This document shows positions 47,704 through 59,073 of a stretch of 64,000 bases of DNA, one piece after another. Positions within the stretch are counted from its first letter, which is position 1. Each line of letters opens with the position of its first letter. Under the pieces are notes generated by a model. It made no database searches and was not told where the DNA came from. It was given only the letters and a program-made list of their open reading frames with translations. The position numbers and the translations under genes are program-made. This stretch comes from Gambelia wislizenii (lineage: Eukaryota > Chordata > Lepidosauria > Squamata > Crotaphytidae): contig JAUMIR010000001.1 of NCBI GenBank assembly GCA_030847615.1, positions 268,521,187 to 268,585,186 of the forward strand, written 5' to 3'.

Positions 47704-47879
47704 TGCTTTTTATTGATGGGATCTCCCCATCAATGAAAAGTGACATCTTACTCACAGCTGCAACATGGAATCAGCATGCGAGGATGACAAGGACGTCTGA
47801 AACCGGGACCCATTCATGGGACAGTAACATCATCCTTGTGTGCTCTTCTTGTGTTTTTTGGACACATCTGATATTCTCT

Positions 47880-49763
47880 GACATGTGGAGTTACACATTG
47901 ATCGTGCTATGCTACACAACCCTTGTGTTGAATGGTAAGATTTTGCAACAGAGTTCACAATGAAAACATATCCAAATGTGTTTGTGCATTGGCATGTATA
48001 TCAGTATTAGTTAATTAGTCATTTCGTACCCCGCTTTTCTCCCACTCAAAGTGGGACTCAAAGTGGTTTACAATATAAATTAATGACACTACATGTGTCC
48101 TTATGTTTCCGCAACTTTGACATGAATGCAGGCATTGTGCATGAGACAAAAAATGTCCAAATTCTTCTTTCTGTAGGGAATGTACACATGCATAAGACAT
48201 GAACAGGATTCCAGCCCTTATGTGATACATGTCAGGACAGAGTTGCTTAGTAAAGGAGTGGGTGTGGCTGTTTACATGGAGATGGGAGGAAATGCAGGTA
48301 AAGAGCCCTAACTGGCTGAGAGACAGTATGTTTCAGAAGCAATCTGAACCACCTCATCCACTCCCAGGATGGAGAACTGTCTTGAAACTGAAGGGCAGAT
48401 ATTTCCCCTGAATTATGAACTACCAGTCTTGAATTAGGTTGTTTATATTTTTCTGCTTCATTCCAAATATTGTGAATCAATATCTGTATTTAGCCTGAGG
48501 AAAGGCAAATTGTGGAATTCTCTGTTATAAGAAAGTAACTGTGGCACTAGATGTAAATATAAAATTCTAACACCAATTGCCAGTTGATCATGCCAATCAC
48601 AGTCTGCCACCATCATTTTGTAACTGGGTCCCCTCCCACATTCTCACATTTGATGGATGCCATTTTGTGACTGTTGTAATATACTACTGACTAAAATGAG
48701 AAACAGTTGAATAATTGAACTACAATGGATTGCAAATCTCCCCTTTCCTCCTTTTTGTTGTGATTCACTGGTAGAGGAGAGATGTCATGTGGGTAACTAG
48801 CAGTCCAGAGGCCAAGAAGATGAGCAATCAGTCAGTAGCTGGGAAAACCAAGACAGGCAGGTGGATGCACAAAAGAGGAGTTCAGTTCCATTTCCAAGGG
48901 ACTAGGAACCAGAGCAGAGTCTCTGAGCTGCCTTGAGTGTCTTTTCCACTGAGTGGGAGATAGATTTTGCTTCCAGAAGCTGACCAGTGTTTGCTGCCTG
49001 CTTTAATCTAGTCAGCTTGGTTGTTTGGGTGAGAATGGCCAAGGCAAAACCAACAGAGCGGCAAGTGTGTTGAGACCATCCTCAAGCACAATTATACTAC
49101 TGCCGTCCTAGAGGGAGGCACAAGACCTTTTCCTAATTCATAATGGGGGAAGGTATGTTGATTGGATTGAAAAGTCTGTCTCAGAGAAAGTAAAACATGT
49201 GAAGAGTGACACACAAATATCTGCTTTTCTTTGATCATAATGAATCAAATTCTCCATCTGCCACTGTTCAAAACTGCAAAGCATTACAAAGCATTTGCAA
49301 AAAGACATCCAGATATTGGATCACTCTGTTTGGTTTATGTTGTGTTGTTTTATCTCATTCTGAGCTGTGTGAGCTGATATCCAAAGCAGTGAAAAAATAA
49401 AACATCAGTTTACATCTGAGTCATGACAGCCATTTGTTAAAACAAACAAACAAATTGTTTGGACTTTTGTAAGGCTTTATACCATTAGGTCTAGAGATCA
49501 ATCTAAAACAAAATGGGAGAAGGCAGAAGATAACGTTCCCAGCCCTCCATTCCTGACAGCATCAGGAAGCTCCTTCCAAGCCTTCTCAAGTCAAGGAAAC
49601 CCCAAGAGGTGCTGGGGACAGGGGAAGGGGGTGAGGAGAGGAAAATTGTGGAAAGTCAGGCCATAACTTCAATGGCCATTTACATATTGCCAAGAAGAAG
49701 AAGAAAGAAATGCACTACTGAAAAGGGGGGCACTGGACTACATAAAATTGATATTTAATGATT
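47880..49763. other. intergenic, one LINE scrap
   Basis: At 48018-48080, cgtaccccgcttttctccca and ggactcaaagtggtttacaa look like a LINE-tail scrap. The rest is not recognised. Confidence 0.4.
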
Positions 49764-50004
49764 TACAGTGGGCCCTTGGTATCCACTGGGGTTTGCTTCA
49801 AGAACACACACACACACCATGGATACCAAAATCCATGGTTGCTCACAGTTCCATTATATACAAAGGCATAGTAAAACAGTGTCCCTTATAAAAATAGCAA
49901 AATAAAGGTTTGCTTCTTGGAATTTATTTTTTGGGGAATATTTTCAATCCATGGAAGGTAGAATCTATGGATGCCAAATCCACGTATACAGAGGGCCAAC
50001 TGCA
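49764..50004. mobile_element. Tigger-like MITE with TA-type duplication
   Basis: The element at 49766-50002 starts cagtgggcccttggtatcca and ends atacagagggccaactg, an inverted pair, with TA on the left and CA on the right. Inner blocks catggataccaaaatccatgg and ccatggaaggtagaatctat. A similar element is known in mammals. Confidence 0.75.
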
Positions 50005-50031
50005 TTGATTAAAGGAAATGTATTGACATAA

Positions 50032-50290
50032 GAAAGATAAGAGAAATTCCAATTCCAACTATTTAACCTGGAGAGGAAAGATGCCATGCTCACTCAGAGG
50101 AGTACAATTTTAGGATATCAGAGGAGTTCTTACTCTCTCTCTCTCCCTCATAGTGTGGTGGAGTCTCCTCCTTTGGAGGTTTTTAAACAGAGGCTGGATG
50201 GTCATTTGTAGGGAATACTTTGATTGTGTATTCCTGCATGGCAGGGGGTTGGACGAGATGGCCCTTATGGTTCTCTTCCAACGCTATGAT

Positions 50291-50295
<5 letters not shown>
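50032..50295 (+). repeat. CR1 LINE 3' end
   Basis: ttggaggtttttaaacagag, gctggatggtcatttgtagg, ggggttggacgagatggccc and tctcttccaacgctatgatt are the CR1 3' end, whose usual (ATTCTATG)n tail has turned into a (TC)n(AC)n run at 50291-50331. Confidence 0.8.
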
Positions 50296-50330
<35 letters not shown>

Positions 50331-50474
50331 TCACCCTCTTCTTCTCCACATGCAAACAAGGACATCTTCATGTTGTATCTTTGTCACCTCCAGTGAGAAG
50401 CGGGAATGCTAGGAAAGACCATTTTTGTCAACTCTCATTTGGATCAAACTCATAGACCTAAATACTGTTGCTTG

Positions 50475-50592
50475 TCTCAACTAGAGTAGACCAACTGAAC
50501 TGATGAGATATACCTATGTGTTGACTTTCCATTCATGTGACTTTCCATTCAGAGGGTCTTCTCTAGTTGACACTAACAGGATTTAGGCGATC
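50475..50592. repeat. small palindromic repeat (GGGTCTACTC type), copy 3
   Basis: The left caactagagtagaccaactg pairs with the right agagggtcttctctagttga. It contains a short tandem tgactttccattca (50520-50550). Confidence 0.5.
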
Positions 50593-52009
50593 ACATTGAA
50601 TACATTGCTACTAATGTAAAAATGCTACATGATCCACTTATGCTAAAGTATCTTCTAATAAGACTGTTTCTGAGTCCTCATTGTAGCTGGTCCTATCCAT
50701 ATCCTTGGAAGTGTAGGCAGACAAAAAAGGATATAATATACACCCTAGTTTCTTGTCTCAATTCACTGTGAATATACTCTCCATCCCCCCAACACTGCCC
50801 AAAAATGTATCTGTGACAATTTACAAGCATTAATCGTCTCTTAAATGTTGATTGCATTTCCCCCCCATGCTGTCATCCCCCCCTCCAGTGAGCCAATTTC
50901 ATGTGTCATCTCATTATTGAGAGATTTCTTCTTATTAGCAAAACAAGAGAAAGGGATTACATTTTTCCTATTGAGTCTTCATCTTCATAATTTAGGCAGA
51001 CAGACTTCAAGAATACCCGTTATTAAAATCACAGCCTCATTATATTGTAATGCTTAAACAGGCCACTAGTGATGAGGTCTGATGTTAGCACTCTTGAATG
51101 AAAGAACACAGATAAATTGACCACACCATCTTGGGAATGATTCATGAGAAGTCCCTGGTCTAAATGGATTTTAAAAATTTGCATTGTGTCCATAATTTGT
51201 CTGCCCCATGCCTCTGACAACCTTTGCAAAACAAGGAACTGCCTTTCATTCACTCCCCACCTCCAAAAGCCCACCATTCCAAAAGGTATGTACTTAATGG
51301 ACAGATCAATGTATTTAATAAATGTATGAATTGCACACACCACCTGCCAGGCAAGCTACAATAGAGGCAATGTACAATAAAAATGGAAGTAAAAACCCAA
51401 CATCATTTTAAAAAAAAACTATACAGAAGTAAAAACATTCAATGCAATAACATTAGAAACTCACATTAAAGAGTGAAATAAAACACCATTAAACACCATT
51501 AAAAGTCTGATGGAAAGTGGCAACCAACCTTCTCTCTGTCTCTCTCTCTATTCTCTCTGTAAGAGAGATGGAACCAATCTGACTCCTCTATGGATAATTT
51601 CACAATTGGGATACTACTACAAGACCCTATCTTGAGTATCCACCAAGCTACCCCGTCTGGGTGGTGGGACAGATAATAAGAAAACACATAAGGATTAGCA
51701 TAGAACAATACAAATGGATAGATTGGGACATATTGCACAGCGAAGGAATGTGACAAGGGACAAAGTGCAAAAGCCTTTCAAATCCAAATTCAACCATAGA
51801 TTCACTTTGTGAGCAATGATTCAACTTCCCAATCTTCCTATGCTAAACAGAAACATCTTACCACGGGTAAGCAGGAGCCACTTCTCAGTGACATCAATTC
51901 AGACCCCGAAAAAAAAAAATCTACCGTTTTCCAGCACAGGCAGAACCAGTCTGTCTACTGGCCTCTGTGCACACATGCCTATGCCTTACAACTGGCTTGG
52001 AGGATTACA
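50593..52009. other. intergenic, nothing firm
   Basis: AT-rich 51340-51510 may be an old LINE tail. A 125-codon frame (51809-52186) runs into BovB sequence and is not a gene. Confidence 0.35.
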
Positions 52010-52058
52010 GCTTTTTCTTTGTTGGAGGTTTCCTGCATTGGCAAGGGTTGGACTAGAT
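52010..52058 (+). repeat. CR1 LINE 3' scrap
   Basis: ggaggtttcctgcattggca and agggttggactagattg match the CR1 3' end at 50.2 kb, cut off by the BovB tail. Confidence 0.55.
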
Positions 52059-52297
52059 TGTTGTTAACTGCCATCAAATCAACTTTGACTAATGGTGACC
52101 TTACGATTGAGAGACCTCCAAGTCATTTTATAATCAATAGCCCTGTTCAGTTCTTGCAGACTCAGGCCTGTGGCTCCCTTGACTGAGTCCATCCACCTTA
52201 GCAAGCATTGTTGCCTCTTCTAGTGAGTCATGCCTTCTCATGTTGTGTCCAAAGCATGACCGTCTCAGTTTAGTCATCTTGGCTCCCAGGGAGAGTT

Positions 52298-52884
52298 CAG
52301 GGACTTTATCAGATGCGGCAAATATGGCATCATAATGATGCCTAATGAATACAAAAGGGTGTGCATACCATACGACGTTGTCCTTTCACAATCATCCCTT
52401 GTTAAAAAGCTGTTCTATTTTATTGACAGGCCAAGCCATCAATTGATCTCCTGTGGTGATTTGTTCCCGGCATCGCCAGCATTTGAGACTATGTGCCATT
52501 GTGCTTACATGAATACAGCATCAATGACAGAACATTTCTGGGTGAGATGGTGACAGCCAGGTAGGGGACAGTCTTTTTATGAACCCCCCTCCCACCGGTG
52601 TACCTGGAACTTTTAAAGTGTGTTTCTGTGCTTGTGTCTACATTTTAGGTCTTTGTCTTGCTTTAATTTTTGAATTTGCCGTGCTCACGTCTTCTTGCAA
52701 AAATTGCCAAGATTTGGAACCTGGAAGTAAATGGAGCGACATTCATGCTCCGTTACTGCTGGAGCTGCCTTTCTGATGCTGCTGGGGGTAGGTGTGGTAA
52801 AGGGGGTTGTTTTGCTGGCATAAAAACATTTCACAATATGCCAGCAAAAGAACATTTCTGGAGGGTGGTCTGATAAAGTCCCAG
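52298..52884 (+). mobile_element. GGACTTTATCAGA-family MITE, copy E, 3-bp duplication CAG
   Basis: The 581-bp element at 52301-52881 starts ggactttatcagatgcggca and ends gtggtctgataaagtcc, flanked by CAG (52298-52300, 52882-52884). It lies inside the BovB. It is the best-preserved copy for reading the family consensus. Confidence 0.92.
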
Positions 52885-54078
52885 GATTGATTTGCTCTAC
52901 GCCCCATTGATCTGTCTTTTTTTTAGCAGTCTGTGGTATCAATAGAACTCTTCTCCAGCACCACACTTCAAATGAGCTGATTTTCTTCTTTCAGCTTTCT
53001 TAACTGTCCAGCTTTCACAACCATACATAGAAAATTGGAAATCTGATAGTACGGGCAATCCTAACGTTAGTATTCAATGATGTATCTTTACACATCAAGA
53101 TTTTGTCTAGTTCCTTCATAACTGCTCTTCCAACTCCTGGTCTTCTTCCAATTCCTTGCATGTAGTCTCCATATCTGGAAAATCATTGAACTTTTTCAAC
53201 CTCTTCATCATCTACTTTAACATTATGTAAATTATCTGTTGTCATTATTTTTGTTTTCTTAATGTTCAGCTGTAAACCTGCCTTTGCATTTTCTTCCTTG
53301 ACTTTCTTTAGTAATCTTTAGCAATTGTTCCAAGTTTTTGCTTTTTTTTCTGCTAGTAATATGGTGTCATCTAAATGTCTTAAATTGTTGATGTCCTCCA
53401 TTTTTCTTGCCTCCTTTCTCTGAGTCTAATCCTGACTTATGTATGATGTGTTCAACATACAAGTTAAACAGATAAGGTGATAGAATGCAGCCCTGCCTGA
53501 CCACCTTGCCAATCAGAAACCATTCTATTTCTCTGTATTCTGCTCTTAGGGTCACACATAGGACAATCAAATGTTGTGGCACACTCATTACTTTAAGTGT
53601 GATCCATATTTTTCATGCTCTACACAATCAAAGGCTTTGGTATAATCTATAAAGCACAGGCTGATTTTCTTCTGAAATTATCCAATGTAATGTTTGCAAT
53701 ATGTTCCCTAGTGCCTCTTCCTTTCCACAACCCAGCTTGGGCAGCTGGCATTTCTCACCCCATATGTGGTAAAAGTCTTTGTTGCAGAATTTTGAGCATC
53801 ACTTTATGTGCATGGCAAATTAATGCAATGGTCCTGTGGTTACTGCAATCCTTAGTTTCCCCTTTCTTGGGGACTGGAATGTATATGTTTTCAATCTGTA
53901 GGTGTTTGTTTTGTTTTCCATTTTTGTTGAGAGATTTTAGTTAGAACTAGAGTAGAATCTGTCTCTGTAGCTGAATGCAGCTCTACTGGTATGTCTTCTG
54001 TTCTTGATGATTTATTTCTCTCAACCGCTCTAAGTGCGACTACCTCTTTACCTTCTAAAATTGTAGGTTCATCTAACA

Positions 54079-54472
54079 ACAACAACAACAACAACAATTA
54101 CATCCCGCCCCTCTATGGAACGCAATTGGGGCAGCTTACAACATTTAAAATATACATCCAAAATCCTCAATTCCACCCCCCCTTAAAATGCAATTAGATA
54201 GTTCGCAATTTAAAACATACTTTAAAATATCAAAAATAAACAATAGGCAGCGGCTGTAGCGAGGTGTCTATTCAGGAAAGGCCTGCCAGAAGAGATCCAT
54301 CTTAAGAGCTTTTAAAAAGCTATTTAGGCTGATAATATGATGATCTCATCTGGCAGGCCGTTCCATAATCTGGGAGCAATAGCCGAAAAGGTCCTCCAGG
54401 CAGTTGCAGAAAGCCTAGTTTTTAAAGGTTGTAGCAAATTCCTCCCAGAAGACCTGAGTGCATGGGGAGGAT
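54079..54472 (+). repeat. interspersed repeat in BovB, family as at 11.6 kb
   Basis: Starts with (ACA)n and cccgcccctctatggaacgc. Contains gcctgccagaagagatccat, gttccataatctgggagcaa and aaaaggtcctccaggcagtt. The right limit is uncertain because the BovB resumes gradually (ggttcctccttgaatgaatc). Confidence 0.6.
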
Positions 54473-55021
54473 TATATGGTTTTCTTCGAATGGTTCCTCC
54501 TTGAATGAATCTGTCATCCTTTCAGCTCTTTTATATAGTTCTTCAGGGTGTTGTTTCCATTGTCTTTTTATTAATACTTGGCCATGTAAAGTGTTCCCTG
54601 CTGATCATAAAATATCCCTACTCTTGGTTCAAATTTCTCTTTGATTTCTTGGATCTTGTGGAGGAGGTCTCTTGTTCTTCCTTTTTGGTTGTCATGTTAT
54701 ATTTCTCTGCTTTGATTACTATAGTAGTTCTCCTTGTCCCTGGGCACAAGTGTCTGAACAGTTGCATTCAGGGTTCTGACTCTTTTCTGTCAACCTTTAC
54801 TTTTGACTCTCATCTGCCCTTACCTGTTTGAAGAGTTTCATCTGTCATCCATTGATGCGTCTTGTTCTTTTTGGCTCCAGATAGTGTCTTTTTGCATTCC
54901 CTGATGTTCCTGGGTTCAGTCCAGAGTTCTTCTTACCACCAATCAATTAGGCTTAATAGTGCAAATCTATTTTTTACATTAAATTCTACAGGGGTGTTAT
55001 TCAGGTTGTATTTTGGCTGAC

Positions 55022-55345
55022 TTAGGACATTTTCAGAAGGGGGAAAAAAACCCAAGGAGTTCGGGAGAAGAACGGGGCTGTTGCACTTACAGAGCCCCAT
55101 TTCAGATGACACAGTCCTCCTCTGTCCACCTCCTGACTTCCTCCCGACCTTCCCCCATGCTGTGGGCTCCGCCTTTTATAGACAGAAAACCTCTGTCAAT
55201 AAAAAGCTGCACCAGCAGCACAGCAAAAGGTCAGGAAGAGGATGGAGGAGGATGGGGTTGTCTGAAATGGGTCTCTGTAAGCATGACAGCCCGGGTCTTC
55301 TTCCAACCTTCGGGGGGGGGGGTCCCCCATCTGAAAAAGTCCTTA
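55022..55345. mobile_element. 318-bp MITE (P3) in BovB, 3-bp duplication TTA
   Basis: The element at 55025-55342 starts ggacattttcagaaggggga and ends catctgaaaaagtcc, flanked by TTA (55022-55024, 55343-55345). Inverted blocks inside (agccccatttcaga against tctgaaatgggtct; cctcctgact against gtcaggaagagg) show decayed palindromic arms. The centre has ttatagacagaaa/tctgtcaataaaa. Confidence 0.88.
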
Positions 55346-55710
55346 GTGTTCTTCTTTATCTTTACTCTAATTTTTGATACTAGCAATTCATGGTCTGTGC
55401 CACAATCTCCTCCTGGTCTTGTTTTTCCAGAGAGAATGGAGCTTCCCCATCTTCTGCTTCGAATTATATAATCTATTTGATTTCTATAAAGGCCATCAGG
55501 TGATGTCCAAATATACAGTCAGTTCTTTGGTTGCTTGAAAAATGTGTTTGCAATGAACAAACTGTTGGCCTTGCAAAATGCAGTTAATGTTTGTTTTCTG
55601 CTTCATTTTTTGATCTTACGCCAAATTTTTCTACAATCTTTGATTCTACTCTGTTTCCTACTTTTGCATTCCAATTGCCTACCATTAACAACAAATATTG
55701 TTTTGGTGTG

Positions 55711-55775
55711 TTTATTTATTTATTTATTTATTTATACCCTGCTCTTCAGCCACAAATGCTATCAGAGTGTGATCA
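55711..55775 (+). repeat. (TTTA)n and LINE-tail scrap in BovB
   Basis: tttatttatttatttattta then taccctgctcttcagccaca matches the repeat that hosts the MITE at 61.9 kb. Confidence 0.55.
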
Positions 55776-55846
55776 GTTTCCTCCTGGGTTCCAACATAGA
55801 ATCTCTCAATTGTTTCTTTTTCTGCCTCTGTAGTTGGAACATAAAC

Positions 55847-56935
55847 TTAGGGGCCGTTTACACGATGAAAAGTCCTAGGAAGAATTCGTGTCGATCCCTG
55901 GCAGTTTACACGTACATCGGGTCGGGTACGTGATTTTCGGAAGGGGGGCCACCTTTTATCCCTCAACCTGCGTTGCAGGTTGTGCGGGTTTTTAAAAAAG
56001 TCACTGGAGGATTCAGAAAATCGGAAATGTAAACAGCGTGGGACAAAAAGTCTCGGTACTGGGATGACCGGAAATGGTGACTGGGGGCGGGCTTAGATCT
56101 CAGGGACCAGAAAAGGAGGGGTCAGTCACCCGTTCAACAGATCCAGCCTCACCAGCCGAAAACAAAGGCATCCCTTCCAGCTGCACGAAGGTTGATGTGT
56201 GTGTGCGCGCGCGTGTACTCAATTACCTTTTTAAATGGATTTCTACACTGCAAACCCTTCAGCTTTACCTTTTCCTCAACTGCATGTTACAGAGAGATCG
56301 TAGTAGCTTGGTCACCTCCCTGGCACATTAAAATATTCAAGCCTCTGAGCGAATTAGCACCCTTTAATTCCCCCTCTCTGTGTTTGTGTCTTTCAAAACA
56401 CCTGCCTATAGCCATCTCTGCAGCCAGCTGTAGGGGTTAATATTTTTAAAAGGCAAGAGGAAAACCAAGCGCTTGATTACAAAAGGAAAGCACTCAGCTT
56501 GCTTTCAAAGCACTCAGCTTGATTTCAAAAGGAAAGCCCTGCGTCTGAGCGAAAGATTTATCAGGATCTTTCAAAATGCTTTCTGCCTCTTCTGAAAGGG
56601 TTAAAATGTTCAAGAAGCAAGGGGGAATAACAAACCTCTGCCCCCATCTCTCACCCCCCCCAGCCAGCCAATAGCATCGCTCGTGGCGCGGAACTCTAAA
56701 GGAAGTGCATCACCGAGGTTGTGAAAACACGAGTAATCGCATCTTTGATTGACAGCCAAAAAAAAAATTTAAAACCTAAACAAAACCGGAACTATGGACG
56801 TGTAAATATCAGTCACGGGACCACCCGGGATATCCAGATCAGAGACATAAATCGTATAAACAGCGAGGGGCGGATTCGTGATCACTATGTCACGGTAGGC
56901 AACACGACAATTTCTGCCGTGTAACTGGCACCTTA
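55847..56935. mobile_element. GC-rich DNA transposon with GGGGCCGTTTACACG ends, duplication TTA
   Basis: The 1083-bp element at 55850-56932 starts ggggccgtttacacg and ends cgtgtaactggcacc (12 of 15 end bases pair), flanked by TTA (55847-55849, 56933-56935). It interrupts the BovB endonuclease region. The interior is more GC- and CpG-rich than its surroundings and carries aaacagcg motifs near both ends (about 56030 and 56856) and a short tandem (caaagcactcagcttg, about 56487-56523). No transposase frame was recognised. A TTA duplication fits PIF/Harbinger. Confidence 0.8.
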
Positions 56936-57718
56936 GATTAAGTTAATATTGATGGGTTTTCCCTGAATTCATATTGATATGATTTGGTCATTCTTTGCAT
57001 TATATCCTTTGGCTGCTTTTGCTGCATTTCTCCACACTATTAATGCCACCCCATTTTTTCTTAGATGTCCACTTCCTGAGTAAAACACTATGTAATTATC
57101 TGACTCAAAATGTTCCATTCCCATCCACTGTAGCTTGCTCACCCCAAGCATTGCAATGTTTATATGTTCTAGTTCTCTTTTTTTACTATGTTTAGCTTCC
57201 CCTGATTCATGTTTATCACGTCCATGTTTGTATAATGTGATGTGCAGCTTTGGACTTTTCTTTCACCTCTGAGCATGTCAGCAGCTGAACATCCTTTCAG
57301 CTTGAGTTTAGTTGCCTCATTAACCACAGTGCTACCCGTAGTTGTCCTCTGCTACACCCCAGTAGCTGATCGAGTGTCATCCAACCTGGGATTGTCATCT
57401 TCTAACATTATTACTTGTTTCATTTTGGATTGTCTCATCATAAAGTTTTTATGGTAAAAGATTTTCAAAAGGAGGTTTACTATGCCTCCTTCTGTGCACT
57501 ACTAAGAAGTGTCAGTTTTTGTGCCACTGCCATTGCCTCTGAGAGATCCTCTGCCAGTGTCCAAGCCCAGTAGCAGATTTAGTCTGGCTCCTCAGCAAAA
57601 GGCTATCTGACATGGGAGATCTTTCTAGCAGCACTACTACCATCAGCATAGTCCCTTGCCTCACAGGAGCATGCAGTCCTACCACCACAGAAAGGTAGTG
57701 CCATTGCTGTGTGAACTA

Positions 57719-58295
57719 GGGGATTGTCCAAACCGTGAAAAAACTCCTCACAGAATGCAAGGAAAATCCTACCTGTTCCAATGGTATTCTGTGTGATTTC
57801 ACCACATTGTGAAGGAGGGGGGCAAAAAAGGCCAAAAACCTTGCCAGAAAAGCCTTTGCGGCTTTTCCCATTTCTTAAAACAACAACAACAACAACAAAC
57901 AGTGAGGAGTGCGTGCATTCCTGCGATTCAATTTGATTCACTTGCCCAAATGAAAGGAAGCACAAATCTGATTGGCTGGATGAGCACAGGGGGTGGGGCT
58001 TGCTAACAAGGCAAGCACCCACCGCTGCCATGTTTGATTTTCACCTTAGTGAGTAAGTGCTAAGGTGACAAAATAGTGTGTTGAGTTGTTTTTTTTTCCT
58101 TTTGAGCTCGATTGAAAAACCATTCAACTGCACCTTGGATATTATTTTGGGGGGGGGATAAGGTCAGCAGTGGCAAATTGAGGTAAGTGCAAACATGAGT
58201 AAATCACTTGTGGCTGTCATGTTTACTAACAGGCATGTGAAACTTATGGGGGCAGAAAAAACATTAGGACAGGTGGCAGCTGCTATGAAATGTCA
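57719..58295 (-). mobile_element. GGGCTTGTCTA-family transposon, copy 3 (reverse)
   Basis: Starts ggggattgtccaaaccg and reads the family backwards: agaatgcaaggaaaatcc, ggggcttgctaacaaggcaa, gtttgattttcaccttagtg, then gagtaaatcacttgtggctg and acttatgggggcag. The far end has decayed. Confidence 0.7.
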
Positions 58296-58900
58296 TTACT
58301 ACGTGAGGCTCGATTACCTTGGGGGATTCCTTCCAGCTCTGTAGTTCTATGCTTTTGTTACATTGTCTTACCTTAACAATGCTGAGAGCCAAACAAGACC
58401 TGATGTCAAATGTGTCATTCTTTTTTAAAAAAGGTTAAGAACTGTGTGGTTCATTGAGCTGTTTTGGGCTGTCCTCCACCGTGACACAAGACACCCCTTC
58501 ACCCCACTCCAAATAAGTTCTGAAAGCAACCAGGAATGATGCAATGTTGCTTTAGGTCACCAAAATGGTGGCTGAAACGGTATAGCTACAGCCCTCTGGA
58601 ACCAAGGAGGAGCTGAAAATCAGCCAGTGCCTAACCCTGTTCAAAAACCATCAGTTTCTTCTATTTTTTTAAAAAAATGAATCAATAGAAGGAAGAATTT
58701 TAATTAAGATTTCAAAGTGCAAAGAGAGGAGGTATGAACCTTTCCTTCCAGCCACAATACCTTTGGAAACCAGGTGCCCTGCAGCTATTAAATTTCAGAA
58801 TTAATATCCCATTGATCTCAATGGGAGCTTTCTTTTCCAGGCAGTACGTGGAGATAAGCATCACACTTGGTGGTTGGGGAGGCAAGTGTTCCAGCAATCA

Positions 58901-58931
<31 letters not shown>

Positions 58932-59073
58932 TACTAGCCTGCTATTAAACAGAGGGGAAAGTCACAATGTGCTTCAGAGTGATGTGTTTAGTAACCTTTC
59001 TACTTTGGCCCTGACTTTGAGGTTTTCATCTAGACGCCCAGTCCTTGGGAAATGGTTCTAAATGTCAAGAATA
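58296..59073. other. intergenic; CR1 tail and (CA)n
   Basis: CR1-like tail cttgggggattccttccagc, tctgtagttctatg at 58318-58351. A (CA)n run at 58903-58931. No gene. Confidence 0.5.

Larger units (their letters stand above)
45520..47879. mobile_element. GGAGATTATCAGA foldback MITE split by an L1
   Basis: The left arm at 45520-45660 starts ggagattatcagacgtggca. The right arm at 47704-47879 ends cacatctgatattctct. The arms pair: ttactgtcccatgaatgggt against acccattcatgggacagtaa, and gctgactcca/cagccacaagtaag against cttactcacagctg/tggaatcagc. Without the L1 the element would be about 320 bp. Same terminal type as 34226-34523. No clean target duplication seen. Confidence 0.8.
52059..57718 (-). 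mobile_element. BovB/RTE LINE, near full length (antisense), with five nested insertions
   Basis: Read on the minus strand, the 5' region lies near 57.7 kb. An APE endonuclease follows (57151-56969: MLGVSKLQWMGMEHF and RKNGVALIVWRNAAKAAKGY), then the linker, the reverse transcriptase (53588-53367: RQGCILSPYLFNLYVEH) and the C-terminal region, ending in the tail ttgttaactgccatcaaatc at 52059. Removing the insertions leaves about 3.2 kb, the usual BovB size. The insertions are at 52301-52881, about 54079-54472, 55025-55342, about 55711-55775 and 55850-56932. Stops and frameshifts make it inactive. Confidence 0.88.

Noticed and set aside
50281..50331. Repeats that might look like a CRISPR or functional array
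   Set aside because: Simple (TC)n(AC)n microsatellite at a CR1 tail in a eukaryotic genome.
51809..52186. 125-codon open frame
   Set aside because: It crosses from unassigned sequence through a CR1 scrap into the BovB tail, so it cannot be a real gene.
55535..55933. 132-codon hydrophobic frame resembling a membrane protein
   Set aside because: It is T-rich antisense BovB sequence; poly-Phe/Leu frames arise from reading A-rich LINE DNA backwards.
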